This document shows, in pieces, positions 51,273 to 59,609 of a stretch of DNA of 64,000 nucleotides. Source of the DNA: Paenibacillus luteus (lineage in GTDB: Bacteria > Bacillota > Bacilli > Paenibacillales > Paenibacillaceae). The notes under the pieces were generated by a model. The model was given only the letters and a program-made list of their open reading frames with translations. It was not told the origin of the DNA and did not search any database. The stretch covers positions 48,725 to 112,724 of the forward strand of contig NZ_SKCD01000024.1 in assembly GCF_006542765.1 (NCBI RefSeq), given 5' to 3'. Position numbers and translations under genes: made by a program. Each line of letters opens with the position of its first letter. Positions within the stretch are counted from its first letter, which is position 1.

Positions 51273-52301
51273 TTATTCAAACCGCTCCAAAACGATTTTT
51301 CCAATCATGCTGCCGGTCTCGATGATTTTGTGGGCTTCTCGCAGGTTAGCGGCATTAATCGGGGATAGCCGCTTTGCGAGGGTGGAACGAAGCGTGCCGT
51401 TATCGATTCGCTTGGCAATCTCATTCAGCAACCGATGCTGCTCTTCCATATCTGCTGTTTCGTACATTGCTCTTGTGAACATGAACTCCCAAACGAAAGT
51501 GACGCTTTTGTTTTTGAGCAGGGTGAGGTCGATAGGCGAGCTCATCTCGACGATAGAGCAAATTTTTCCTTGCGGTGCAATCGCTGCAGCCATATTGGCC
51601 CAATGCTGCTCCGTTTGGTTAAGGCAGAAAATGTAGTCGACCGATGCAAGGCCGATGGCCTGCAGCTGAGGCAAAAAAGACTCATGGTGATTAATCGTAT
51701 GGGCAGCGCCATGTGCCCGTGCCCAATCTGTGGATTCGGGTCTCGAAGCGGTTCCAACCACAGTTAATCCTGCTTCGCTTGCGAGCTGGGTAGCGATGGA
51801 ACCGACTCCACCGGCAGCGCCTATAATCAAGATAGACTTGCCTTCATTCTTGCCGCAGTCGTGTGAGATGCCGAGACGGTCAAAGAGCCCTTCCCATGCC
51901 GTGATGGCGGTAAGCGGCAAGGCTGCGGCTTGAGCAAAATCAAGGGTTTTCGGTTTGTAGCCGGCAATGCGTTCATCCACGAGGTGAAATTCGCTGTTGC
52001 CGCCTGCGCGCGTGATGCTGCCCGCATAGTAAATCTCATCGCCCGGTTTAAAGAGTGAGGCATGTGGGCCGACAGCTTCGACGATACCCGAGACATCCCA
52101 GCCGAGCACGCGCGGGGCTGCCTCAATTTTTTCCTTAGGAGCACGGACTTTCACATCTACGGGATTAACTGAAATTGCCTGAACTCTCACTAGCAGGTCG
52201 CGGCCCGTAGGAATAGGCTTATCCATGTGGAAATCGATGAGGCTTTCAACGTGTTCGATCGGCAAATAACGGTGCAATCCAATTGCTTTCATTGTGGTCA
52301 T
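51273..52301 (-). CDS. Zinc-independent MDR-superfamily quinone oxidoreductase
   Basis: The protein has 342 residues from the ATG at 52301, which has GAGAGGA at good spacing; the long upstream frame overlaps the divergent promoter region and is not coding. The medium-chain reductase pattern is RDLLVRVQAISVNPVDVKVRAPK, VLGWDVSGIVEAVGPHASLFKPGDEIYYAG and the nucleotide-binding ILIIGAAGGVGSIATQLA. Catalytic zinc ligands are absent. It probably reduces quinones or enones with NADPH. It is divergent from an HxlR regulator. Confidence 0.92.
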   Translation of the reverse strand: MTTMKAIGLHRYLPIEHVESLIDFHMDKPIPTGRDLLVRVQAISVNPVDVKVRAPKEKIEAAPRVLGWDVSGIVEAVGPHASLFKPGDEIYYAGSITRAGGNSEFHLVDERIAGYKPKTLDFAQAAALPLTAITAWEGLFDRLGISHDCGKNEGKSILIIGAAGGVGSIATQLASEAGLTVVGTASRPESTDWARAHGAAHTINHHESFLPQLQAIGLASVDYIFCLNQTEQHWANMAAAIAPQGKICSIVEMSSPIDLTLLKNKSVTFVWEFMFTRAMYETADMEEQHRLLNEIAKRIDNGTLRSTLAKRLSPINAANLREAHKIIETGSMIGKIVLERFE

Positions 52302-52387
52302 ATGGTTCATTCCTCTCTTTTTGACTAGCCATAGCCCTAGTATAGGTGTTAACCTACAGATACGTAAGTACGAACATTCATGTAATG

Positions 52388-52407
52388 TAGTATCAAAATG
52401 TATACTA
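52388..52407. promoter_or_regulatory. Palindrome in the divergent quinone oxidoreductase/HxlR promoter region
   Basis: TAGTAT-N8-ATACTA lies upstream of the HxlR gene and overlaps a TATACT -10-like element (52401-52406). HxlR proteins bind such AT-rich dyads in the intergenic space of divergent target genes. Confidence 0.5.
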
Positions 52408-52428
52408 TGAAAGAGAGGATGAGGTGAG

Positions 52429-52803
52429 ATGAGAGACCGGATAAGCGGGTATGGCGATTGTCCATCCGGTGAAGGCTGCCCCGTAGAATTCACGCTGGAC
52501 GTGATTGGCGGCAAGTGGAAAGGCGTCATCCTGTATCATCTAATCGATGGAACGAAACGGTTTAATGAATTTCGTAAAATATGCCCGAACATTACCCAGC
52601 GCATGCTGACCCTACAGCTTAGAGAGCTTGAGAATGATGGGATCGTTCATCGCGAGGTTTATCATCAAGTACCGCCGAAGGTGGAGTATTCGCTGACGGA
52701 ATTCGGGGAAACGCTGAAGCCGATTATATTGCAAATGAAGCAGTGGGGGGAAACCTATAAGGACAGCCTGCTGGTGCTTTCGAAAAATCGGCAGACGAAG
52801 TGA
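52429..52803 (+). CDS. HxlR-family transcriptional regulator
   Basis: The protein has 124 residues. It has the HxlR core: CPVEFTLDVIGGKWKGVILYHLIDGTKRFNEFRKICPNITQRMLTLQLRELENDGIVHREVYHQVPPKVEYSLTEFGETLKPIILQMKQWGE. The conserved Cys at CP near residue 16 is the redox or electrophile sensor in YodB/HypR-like members. It likely controls the divergent quinone oxidoreductase. The ATG at 52429 follows GAGGTGAG. Confidence 0.93.
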   Translation: MRDRISGYGDCPSGEGCPVEFTLDVIGGKWKGVILYHLIDGTKRFNEFRKICPNITQRMLTLQLRELENDGIVHREVYHQVPPKVEYSLTEFGETLKPIILQMKQWGETYKDSLLVLSKNRQTK

Positions 52804-53162
52804 TTTGTCGGCAGGCTATCCTGCACGTTGGCAGGATAGGGGTTAATAAACTGCTTGAATGAGCAGCTATGTTGCATCGTCGCAGCAGAGCTGCTCTTTT
52901 TGGTGTATGGAGCTGCTAAATCATACGTTTATCATGCGATTTTGAAGGATAGGCTGCTCAAGTGCACGGAATAAGGATAAGTTGCTGCACAGATGCAGGA
53001 TAGCGAGTAGGCAAACGATTACGGACGGGGATCCTATAGATTGGACTAACCGTTATGAAATGCTAACTATCACCGGGCACCGACCTCTGCAGTTGGTGAA
53101 CGTAAAGTAGCGCTAACGATTGCTGAGCTCCCATCTCTGCAGTTGGTGGACGTTAATTAGCG
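52804..53162. other. Repeat-rich gap between the HxlR and BadF-type genes
   Basis: It holds a small GC hairpin CTATCCTGC/GCAGGATAG (52816-52839), the HxlR terminator, a degenerate 28-bp repeat starting at 52945 and 52973 (AAGGATARGYTGCT), and two 50-bp repeats that continue from the BadF-type gene tail. No gene is seen. Confidence 0.7.
52861..52901 (+). terminator. Terminator of the HxlR gene
   Basis: GAGCAGCT (52861-52868) pairs with AGCTGCTC (52889-52896), followed by TTTTT. Confidence 0.75.
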
Positions 53163-53210
53163 CTAACTGTTGCTAAGCTCCCACCTTTGTAATTGGTTAA
53201 TGGCGCCCTC
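53061..53210 (-). repeat. 50-bp tandem repeat copying the BadF-type gene tail
   Basis: Three 50-bp units: 53061-53110, 53111-53160 and 53161-53210. The last encodes INQLQRWELSNS and the stop codon of the gene. The middle unit, read on the minus strand, still encodes VHQLQRWELSNR and a stop; the outer one VHQLQRSVPGDS and a stop. Copies therefore extend downstream of the gene and decay with distance. Confidence 0.88.
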
Positions 53211-54143
53211 ATCAATGGAGCTATCCGCATGCTTTAGCGCAAGTAAGACCGAGCCGATGACGGGCGGGAATTGCGGCTGTACGATAAGATAGCGTTTGTT
53301 GTTCCCTTGGGCAAGCTTTTCCCTTAGTGACTCTAAGTAATAAGCACTGTTTGCTACACTGCCTATGAAGGTGACTGAAACTTCCTGGCTAGCGAAGGAG
53401 GCGGCAATAAGCTCAATGCCTATTTTGATTTGGCCAATCGCTCGCTCGCATACACGGATCGCAGCGGAGCTTCCTTGCTCTGCCGCTTTGGTAACCGCGG
53501 GGGCGAAGTCGCCAAACTGCTTGTCTCGTGCACGGCGCTCCTCGAGGAACCCTTTTTTTGCTAGCTCGGCAAGCTCGCCTAAGCTTGGAACTCTCCAGTG
53601 CGCAAGCATGGAGTCCAGCAATCCCTTGTCCGATTTGTCATAGCTGCCAGCAAGCACTTCGTATACGGCATCGTAAGCGATGGAGCGGGCAGCAGTTACG
53701 GCATAATGATGAAAATCATAATTGCGAATGAATTGCCCATCTTCCGTTACGCCTACAATAATCGAGCCAGTTCCAGCTATAACGACGATGCCAGGCTTGC
53801 CCATCAGCGCACCTGAATGTGCGGATACAGCGTCGTTGACGTGCAAGACGGGGCAGTTCAGACCCGGCAGCTCTGTTAACGGCGTTATCCACTCTAGATC
53901 GGATGGTGCATCATAGCCTGCGATCCCGGCAACCAATGCTTGTATGTCAGCAGTTGTCCGGTCTGCTTGTTGCAGCGCTTCGGCTATGGCTCCTTTTACG
54001 TTTTGTGCAGCCTGCTTGTCTTTATAGATGGAGGCTGAGCCTCGCTCCAAGTAAGCCAGAACATGTCCCTGTTTATCGCTAATCATCACACGGGTATGCG
54101 TTCCGCCGCCATCGATACCGATAACGACCTGTTTGGTGCTCAT
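53163..54143 (-). CDS. BadF/BadG/BcrA/BcrD-family ATPase, N-acetylglucosamine-kinase-like
   Basis: This 326-residue ASKHA-fold protein has phosphate 1 VIGIDGGGTHTRVMISD, GIAGYDAP, DAVSAHSGALMGKPGIVVIAGTGSIIVGV (phosphate 2) and the adenosine-binding SVTFIGSVANSAYYLESL. Members include eukaryotic-type GlcNAc kinase and bacterial sugar kinases. The substrate is not fixed by the context. The ATG at 54143 has AGGGGG. Its tail lies in the 50-bp repeat. Confidence 0.9.
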   Translation of the reverse strand: MSTKQVVIGIDGGGTHTRVMISDKQGHVLAYLERGSASIYKDKQAAQNVKGAIAEALQQADRTTADIQALVAGIAGYDAPSDLEWITPLTELPGLNCPVLHVNDAVSAHSGALMGKPGIVVIAGTGSIIVGVTEDGQFIRNYDFHHYAVTAARSIAYDAVYEVLAGSYDKSDKGLLDSMLAHWRVPSLGELAELAKKGFLEERRARDKQFGDFAPAVTKAAEQGSSAAIRVCERAIGQIKIGIELIAASFASQEVSVTFIGSVANSAYYLESLREKLAQGNNKRYLIVQPQFPPVIGSVLLALKHADSSIDEGAINQLQRWELSNS

Positions 54144-54170
54144 AGGATTCCCCCTAGTTATTTCGTTGAT

Positions 54171-54350
54171 TCAGCCCAAGATGAAATGAGCCGCATGATT
54201 TATTTTACCGCTATTTTCCATAAAAAAGAAGCTGTTCCTTTTGGAGGATACTGCTTCTTCCGTATGAAGCTGCGGGCTTTCCGGCTTGCTCTTTATCTCT
54301 TCACCATCCCCTTTCGCCAGAGCTGTATTTACCTGTAACCTAGCGATCAT
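54171..54350 (-). CDS. Possible 59-residue ORF upstream of the BadF-type gene
   Basis: A minus-strand frame from the ATG at 54350 to 54171 gives MIARLQVNTALAKGDGEEIKSK... and ends 27 bases before the BadF-type gene. The ribosome site is weak (GTGAGAA). A minus-strand hairpin with T's (GAAGAAGC/GCTTCTTTTTT, about 54227-54262) lies inside it, which argues against it. Not recognised. Confidence 0.2.
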   Translation of the reverse strand: MIARLQVNTALAKGDGEEIKSKPESPQLHTEEAVSSKRNSFFFMENSGKINHAAHFILG

Positions 54351-54434
54351 TTCTCACGCAACTTCAGCTGCAACCCTTTTTTTGAAAAACGGTATTAACA
54401 GGTATTCAGCGATCCTGCGGCAGCTTGCCGCTTT

Positions 54435-54452
54435 GTTTAAATTGCGTTTAAA
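54435..54452 (+). promoter_or_regulatory. 11-bp-spaced GTTTAAA direct repeats before the ABC exporter operon
   Basis: GTTTAAA occurs at 54435-54441 and 54446-54452, an 11-bp step, which is the spacing OmpR-family regulators recognise. The operon itself encodes an OmpR-type regulator, so autoregulation is plausible. Confidence 0.45.
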
Positions 54453-54509
54453 CAGGGAAGGTAAAGTAAACGACATAGTGGAGAGAAGAGAGATAGAGGA
54501 GTGGGAGCA

Positions 54510-56255
54510 ATGAAAGATAAAAAAAGCAATGTGAAGCGATTTATCGGACTGATCATGGAGACAAATCCTCCAAAGAAGATGTTGACCATAGCCATTGTTC
54601 TAAGTTTGATTAGCACGCTCGTTGGATTGACGATACCGTTATTTACGAAAAACATGGTGAACGGCTTCTCGCTCGGTTCGTTAAGCACGGCCCAGATTGT
54701 CGGCATGGCGATAGCGTTCATTGCGCAGGTGGTATCGGGCGGGGTCTCGGTGTATTTGCTGCATTACAGCGGAAACAAGATTGTATCGTCTATCCGCGAG
54801 AGGCTGTGGAGCAAGCTGCTTCGTTTGCCGGTTCCCTACTATGACAACAAGTCGTCAGGCGATACGATTAGCCGACTGACCAATGATACAGCGCTGCTCA
54901 AGGGATTGATTACGGAGCATGTGACCGGCTTCTTCACAGGGATTTTGTCGATTATCGGCGCCCTGTCGATCCTGTTCTACATGAACTGGCAAATGACGCT
55001 GATTATGCTGACGGTGTTCCCGGTTGCAGCCTTGATTATGATTCCCATCGGTCGTAAAATGTACAGCATTTCCAAATCCACGCAGGCGGAAAATGCCCAG
55101 TTTACCTCGGTTGTGAACCGGGTTGTTTCCGAAATCCGTCTCGTGAAGGCTTCGGGCTCTGAGCCGGTGGAATATGAGCAAGGACGCACAGGCATTCAAA
55201 ATCTGTTCGGCCTCGGCTTGAAGGAAGCCCGGATGCAGGCGCTTATTTCGCCAATCATCACATTTATTATTTTGCTGCTGCTCGTTTGCTTGATTGGCTT
55301 TGGCGGGGTTCAGGTGTCATCAGGTGCCATGACGGCGGGAGAACTGGTTGCATTTATCATGTACCTGTTCCAAATCATGCTTCCCATTACGCAAATTTCG
55401 CAGTTTTTCACGCAGTTTCAGAAGGCGATGGGGGCGACGGACAGCATTATTGGTATTATAGAGTCAGAAGAGGAAGATCAGGAAAGCGGCAAAGCCGTTA
55501 CGAAAATGAATCAAACGCTGCAAGTAGACCACGTATCCTTTGCCTACAAGCCGGAGGAGCCGATTCTTCGGGATGTAAGCTTGACGATCGAAGCAGGTAA
55601 GGTAACGGCGCTGGTCGGCCCGAGCGGCAGCGGCAAGACGACGCTATTCTCGCTGCTGGAGCGTTTCTATGATCCGACCTCCGGCGCGATCCGGTTAGGC
55701 GGAACGGATATCCGCGATGCCTCGCTTCGCTCGTGGCGCAGCCAGATCGGCTACGTTTCGCAGGAAAGCCCGATCATCGCAGGATCGATCCGAGATAATT
55801 TATGTTACGGCTTGACGCGCGAGGTCACCGATCAGGAAATCGAACAGGCGGCGCGAAGGGCGTATGCGGATGGTTTCATTGAAGCCTTGCCAGACAGCTA
55901 CGATACGGAGGTTGGCGAGCGCGGCATCAAGCTCTCTGGCGGACAGCGGCAGCGGATTGCGATTGCGAGGGCGCTGCTGCGTGACCCTCATATACTGATG
56001 CTGGATGAAGCAACCTCCAATCTGGACAGCAAGTCGGAGGAGGTCGTGCAGGATGCGCTCAAAAATCTGATGATCGGGCGAACGACAGTGGTCATCGCGC
56101 ATCGGCTGTCGACGGTCGTCGACGCGGATTCGATTGTGTTTTTGGAGAAAGGGATCATTACGGGCGTTGGAACGCATGAAGAGCTGTATGCCAGCCACGC
56201 GATGTATCGCGAGTTCGCCAATGGCCAGCTAAGAATGAATAAAACGGCCTCCTAG
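54510..56255 (+). CDS. Multidrug-type ABC exporter half-transporter (BmrA/LmrA type)
   Basis: The protein has 581 residues from the ATG at 54510 after GAGGAGTGGGAG. Six membrane helices (about 15-320) with VPYYDNKSSGDTISRLTNDTALLK precede a nucleotide-binding domain with Walker A GPSGSGKTT, Q-loop YVSQESPII, signature LSGGQRQRI, Walker B ILMLDEATSNLD and VIAHRLSTV. It would work as a homodimer and export lipids, drugs or peptides. It is first in an operon with a response regulator and sensor kinase, which may respond to the exported compound. Confidence 0.94.
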   Translation: MKDKKSNVKRFIGLIMETNPPKKMLTIAIVLSLISTLVGLTIPLFTKNMVNGFSLGSLSTAQIVGMAIAFIAQVVSGGVSVYLLHYSGNKIVSSIRERLWSKLLRLPVPYYDNKSSGDTISRLTNDTALLKGLITEHVTGFFTGILSIIGALSILFYMNWQMTLIMLTVFPVAALIMIPIGRKMYSISKSTQAENAQFTSVVNRVVSEIRLVKASGSEPVEYEQGRTGIQNLFGLGLKEARMQALISPIITFIILLLLVCLIGFGGVQVSSGAMTAGELVAFIMYLFQIMLPITQISQFFTQFQKAMGATDSIIGIIESEEEDQESGKAVTKMNQTLQVDHVSFAYKPEEPILRDVSLTIEAGKVTALVGPSGSGKTTLFSLLERFYDPTSGAIRLGGTDIRDASLRSWRSQIGYVSQESPIIAGSIRDNLCYGLTREVTDQEIEQAARRAYADGFIEALPDSYDTEVGERGIKLSGGQRQRIAIARALLRDPHILMLDEATSNLDSKSEEVVQDALKNLMIGRTTVVIAHRLSTVVDADSIVFLEKGIITGVGTHEELYASHAMYREFANGQLRMNKTAS

Positions 56256-56272
56256 GCAGAGAAGAGGGTGCA

Positions 56273-56950
56273 ATGATGGGCTATGTGCTTGTTGTGGACG
56301 ATGATCCGCATATCCGGGAGCTTGTTCGCGTTATTTTGCAAAAAGAAGGCTTGAACGTACAGGAGGCTGCGGATGGGCAATCAGCGCTTGCGCAAATGGA
56401 GGCGTTGCCGGCAGACATGGTCATCCTTGACATTATGATGCCGAATATGGACGGCTGGGAGCTCTGCAGGCAGCTGCGGCAGCACTATGATATTCCGCTG
56501 CTCATGCTGACAGCCAAAGGGGAAATGGGAGATAAGGTCAAAGGGTTTAATCTGGGTACGGATGATTATTTGGTGAAGCCGTTTGACCCCGCTGAGCTTG
56601 CTGTTAGAGTCAAGGCGCTAATGAAGCGCTACCGAATTGCCGTTTCTCAGCAGGTGTCCGTTGCCGAGCTGATGCTGGATCGCCAGACGTTTGAAGTCAA
56701 GGTCCATGCGGACTATAGTACGCTCCCGCCGAAGGAGTTCGAGCTGCTGTTCATGCTGGTTAGCCATCTCGGCCGCACCTTGACGCGCAATCAGCTGATT
56801 GAAGCGATATGGGGGTATGATTTTGATGGCAACGAGCGAACGCTTGACGTACACATTAACCGGTTGAGAGAACGATTTGTCGCATGGAACGTATCGATTA
56901 AGATCAGTACCATTCGCGGCCTTGGCTATCGGCTGGAGGCATTGAAATGA
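56273..56950 (+). CDS. OmpR-family response regulator
   Basis: The protein has 225 residues. Receiver domain with VLVVDDDPHIREL, Asp53 in VILDIMMPNMDG, MLTAKGE and YLVKPFDPAEL; C-terminal winged helix with LPPKEFELLFMLVSHLGRTLTRNQLIEAIWGYDFDGNERTLDVHINRLRERF and IRGLGYRLE. It lies 17 bases after the exporter gene and overlaps the kinase gene by 4 bases. Confidence 0.95.
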   Translation: MMGYVLVVDDDPHIRELVRVILQKEGLNVQEAADGQSALAQMEALPADMVILDIMMPNMDGWELCRQLRQHYDIPLLMLTAKGEMGDKVKGFNLGTDDYLVKPFDPAELAVRVKALMKRYRIAVSQQVSVAELMLDRQTFEVKVHADYSTLPPKEFELLFMLVSHLGRTLTRNQLIEAIWGYDFDGNERTLDVHINRLRERFVAWNVSIKISTIRGLGYRLEALK

Positions 56951-58008
56951 ATTCACAATATAATAAATGGCAGATTGCGGTGCGGATTTCGGGAGCGACG
57001 GCGATGGTGTTCGCTTTCAGCGGCGGCGCCTTTTCACTGGCCTACTGGCTGACCTATTGGTTCTATTCCCATCATGAAGTGCGCATGCCGGAGTATCTGC
57101 TTCAGCTTGTGAATTGGGGCTTGGGCGTTTTCATCATGATTTTAATATTTGCAGTCGTGAACGTGTTGGTTCGGCCGAAGCAAAGAGCGGTATGGAAGGA
57201 AATGATGGACGCGCTGAAGCGAATGGCTAAAGGCGACTTCAATGTCATTGTTGACCAAGATAAAAAATATCACGGGCAAATGGGCGATTTTATTCAGTCT
57301 ATAAACGATATGGCCCATGAGCTAAAGCAGGTGGAGCTGCTGCGGCAGGAGTTTATTTCCAATGTATCGCATGAAATTCAGTCGCCGCTAACCTCGATTC
57401 GCGGCTTTGCAAGCACGCTGCAGCGCGAGGATCTGAGCCCAGAGGAGCAAAAGCATTATTTGTCGATTATCGAACAGGAAACGACGCGCCTGTCGAGCAT
57501 AAGCGACAATTTGCTGAAGCTGACTACACTCGAAGCCGAGCAGCAGCAGCTGGATAAGAAGCGCTACCGATTGGACACCCAATTGGAAAATGTCGTGCTT
57601 GCTTGCGAGCCACAGTGGCTGGGGAAAGAGCTGGAGCTGGAACTTGCGCTTCAAGAAACGGAAATCGTAGCAAACGAAGAGATGCTGAGCCAGGTATGGG
57701 TCAACTTGGTGCATAATGCAATCAAGTTTACGCCGGTACTAGGGAGCGTTAAGATTGGGCTGCACAGCAGGGAAAACCAAATCGAAGTATACATTACGGA
57801 TACGGGTATCGGAATTACGCCGGAGGATCAACTGCGCATATTTGAGCGTTTTTATAAAGGCGACAAGCAGCGGACAAGAACAGCCGATGGAAGCGGGCTT
57901 GGGCTGTCGATCGTGAAAAAGATCGTAGAGCTGCATCATGGCGACATTCGAGTAAGCAGCCGGCTGCATGAAGGCTCGACATTTAAAGTTACGCTGCCTT
58001 TCGAATAA
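56947..58008 (+). CDS. Sensor histidine kinase
   Basis: The protein has 353 residues. Two membrane helices (about 12-37 and 53-75) flank a very short outer loop, so it may sense within the membrane or via the exporter. A HAMP-like linker, HisKA with FISNVSHEIQSPLTSIRGFAS (His142), and HATPase with LVHNAIKFTP, DTGIGITPEDQLRIFERFYKGD and GSGLGLSIVKKIVELHHG follow. It starts in the ATGA overlap with the regulator gene. Confidence 0.95.
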   Translation: MNSQYNKWQIAVRISGATAMVFAFSGGAFSLAYWLTYWFYSHHEVRMPEYLLQLVNWGLGVFIMILIFAVVNVLVRPKQRAVWKEMMDALKRMAKGDFNVIVDQDKKYHGQMGDFIQSINDMAHELKQVELLRQEFISNVSHEIQSPLTSIRGFASTLQREDLSPEEQKHYLSIIEQETTRLSSISDNLLKLTTLEAEQQQLDKKRYRLDTQLENVVLACEPQWLGKELELELALQETEIVANEEMLSQVWVNLVHNAIKFTPVLGSVKIGLHSRENQIEVYITDTGIGITPEDQLRIFERFYKGDKQRTRTADGSGLGLSIVKKIVELHHGDIRVSSRLHEGSTFKVTLPFE

Positions 58009-58072
58009 CGGTTGGTTCCATTTTATGAAGGCCAATAAAAGCCTCTGTATCGTTCCCACAATTTACATCTCG

Positions 58073-58091
58073 CGGCTTTGTTTCAAAGCCG
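58073..58091 (+). other. Hairpin between the kinase gene and the stress membrane protein gene
   Basis: CGGCTTTG pairs perfectly with CAAAGCCG around TTT. There is no T-run, so it may be an operator or a stabilising element; it could also contribute weakly to ending the kinase message. Confidence 0.45.
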
Positions 58092-58143
58092 GTATATACG
58101 GTTAATCTTAGCTATATCGTAATACAGAGAGGGGAAGATAAAT

Positions 58144-58395
58144 ATGGGTCTATTGTGGACATTAATTGTAGGCGGAATCATTGGTTGGTTAGGTGGCTTG
58201 ATCGCAGGGCGTGACATTCCGGGAGGCATTATCGGCAATATTATCGCTGGCTTTATCGGAGCTTGGCTAGGTACGCTCATTCTAGGATCGTGGGGTCCTT
58301 CGCTTGGCGGGTTTGCGCTCATCCCGGCGATTATCGGAGCCATTGTAGTCGTTCTGATTTTGAGTGCCATTATGCGTGGCGCAAGAAGAGCGTAA
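58144..58395 (+). CDS. GlsB/YeaQ/YmgE-family small stress membrane protein
   Basis: The protein has 83 residues, with three membrane helices and the Gly-rich Transgly_assoc pattern: LLWTLIVGGIIGWLGGLIAGRDIPGGIIGNIIAGFIGAWLGTLILG. These are general stress proteins of unknown mechanism. The ATG at 58144 follows AGAGGGGAAG. It is monocistronic with a terminator. Confidence 0.92.
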   Translation: MGLLWTLIVGGIIGWLGGLIAGRDIPGGIIGNIIAGFIGAWLGTLILGSWGPSLGGFALIPAIIGAIVVVLILSAIMRGARRA

Positions 58396-58418
58396 GACGA
58401 TCTTTGCGAAAACTTGAT

Positions 58419-58466
58419 AAAACCGTTGTTGAAGTATAACGTATACTTCAATAGCGGTTTTTTTTG
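58419..58466 (+). terminator. Terminator of the small stress membrane protein gene
   Basis: AAAACCGTTGTTGAAGTATA pairs with TATACTTCAATAGCGGTTTT (one mismatch) around ACG, followed by TTTT. Confidence 0.9.
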
Positions 58467-58499
58467 CATAAAATTTGTGAAATTGAAAGAGGTTAGAAC

Positions 58500-59609
58500 A
58501 TGTGGATACTGCTTGGCATCATTGTTGTACTGGTCGTCATGGTTTATGTGCTGCTGAACTACTACCCTGCTTTCGGGGCTAGGCAATCGAAGGCGAGGAA
58601 GGCTCAGCTAAGCCGGTCTGCGCAGTATGGCGCTAAAAAGTTTAGAAACGCTACACCAGCACCGATCGACAACACCAACATGGGCGGGAAAATAAAGCTG
58701 CTGGTGGAATTTGCAAAAGGCAATCCAAAGGGTAGGCCTGCCATTCCCGTGGCTGTCGAACCGTTTCGCGGGAGCAATGGGGAAGTAGGAGCTGAGCAGA
58801 GCGGCAAAGCAGCCATCACATGGTTCGGCCATTCGGCGGCTATGCTTCAATTAGATGGGAAGACGCTGCTGCTTGACCCGATGTTCGGCCGCGCGCCATC
58901 GCCGTTCCCTTTCATTGGAGGCAAACGCTTCAGCAGCAAGCTGCCGTTTGAAATTGAGCAGCTGCCGCTAATTGATGCTGTTATTATCTCTCATGATCAT
59001 TATGACCATCTCGATTACGGATCGATCGTGAAGCTTAAGGGTAAGGTGAAGCGATTCATTGTACCGCTTGGCGTGGCTCCGCACTTGGTGAGATGGGGAG
59101 TGAGCGCGGCTATTATTGAAGAGCATGACTGGTGGGATGAGTTTGAATATGCTGGCTTGCGGCTGGCTTGTACGCCTGCTAGGCATTTTTCCGGCAGAAG
59201 CTTGTCCGATCGAGATGCTACGTTATGGTGCTCATGGGTCATTGAGGGACGCGAATCCAAAATCTTTTTTAGCGGCGACAGCGGATATGGCCCCCACTTT
59301 AAGGATATCGGCGATAAGTATGGCCCGTTTGACCTCACTTTAATGGAATGCGGCCAATACGATGAGCGCTGGGCTGCTATTCATATGATGCCGGAAGAAA
59401 CGGTTCAGGCTCATCTGGACGTGCAAGGCAAAGTGATGATTCCCATCCATTGGGGCGCGTTTACACTGGCGCTGCATGATTGGACCGATCCCGTTGAGCG
59501 GGCAGTTAAAGCAGCTAGGGATCGCCAAGCGCGGATAGCTACTCCGAAAATAGGCGAGACCGTCTTCGTTCCGTCGGCAGCTTATCCCTCCTTGCCTTGG
59601 TGGCGATAA
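58500..59609 (+). CDS. Metallo-beta-lactamase-fold hydrolase, NAPE-PLD/UlaG-like, membrane-anchored
   Basis: The protein has 369 residues. An N-terminal membrane helix (1-22) anchors a metallo-beta-lactamase domain with TWFGHSAAMLQLDGKTLLLDPMF, the metal motif SHDHYDHLDY, CTPARHFSGRSLSDRDATLWCSWVI, FFSGDSGYGPHF and MIPIHWGAFTLALHDW. The closest pattern is the N-acyl-phosphatidylethanolamine phospholipase D-like group; the substrate could be a phospholipid or lactone. The ATG at 58500 follows AAAGAGGT. Confidence 0.9.
   Translation: MWILLGIIVVLVVMVYVLLNYYPAFGARQSKARKAQLSRSAQYGAKKFRNATPAPIDNTNMGGKIKLLVEFAKGNPKGRPAIPVAVEPFRGSNGEVGAEQSGKAAITWFGHSAAMLQLDGKTLLLDPMFGRAPSPFPFIGGKRFSSKLPFEIEQLPLIDAVIISHDHYDHLDYGSIVKLKGKVKRFIVPLGVAPHLVRWGVSAAIIEEHDWWDEFEYAGLRLACTPARHFSGRSLSDRDATLWCSWVIEGRESKIFFSGDSGYGPHFKDIGDKYGPFDLTLMECGQYDERWAAIHMMPEETVQAHLDVQGKVMIPIHWGAFTLALHDWTDPVERAVKAARDRQARIATPKIGETVFVPSAAYPSLPWWR

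Larger units (their letters stand above)
54144..54509. other. Divergent gap between the BadF-type gene and the ABC exporter operon
   Basis: It contains the doubtful 59-residue frame, a minus-strand terminator-like hairpin at about 54227-54262 and, nearer the exporter, two GTTTAAA direct repeats. No confident gene. Confidence 0.55.

Noticed and set aside
51052..51636. Plus-strand 194-residue frame opposite the quinone oxidoreductase
   Set aside because: More than half is antisense to a clear gene, and there is no ribosome site at its start.
52310..52529. Longer N-terminus for the quinone oxidoreductase (418 residues)
   Set aside because: The extra 76 residues overlap the divergent HxlR promoter and gene start, and a good ribosome site lies before the ATG at 52301.
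54063..54338. Plus-strand 91-residue frame at the BadF-type gene start
   Set aside because: It overlaps the gene and its ribosome site in antisense and contains a minus-strand hairpin; composition is not protein-like.
58073..58091. Hairpin as a definite terminator of the exporter/kinase operon
   Set aside because: No T-run follows on either strand, so it is listed only as a hairpin.
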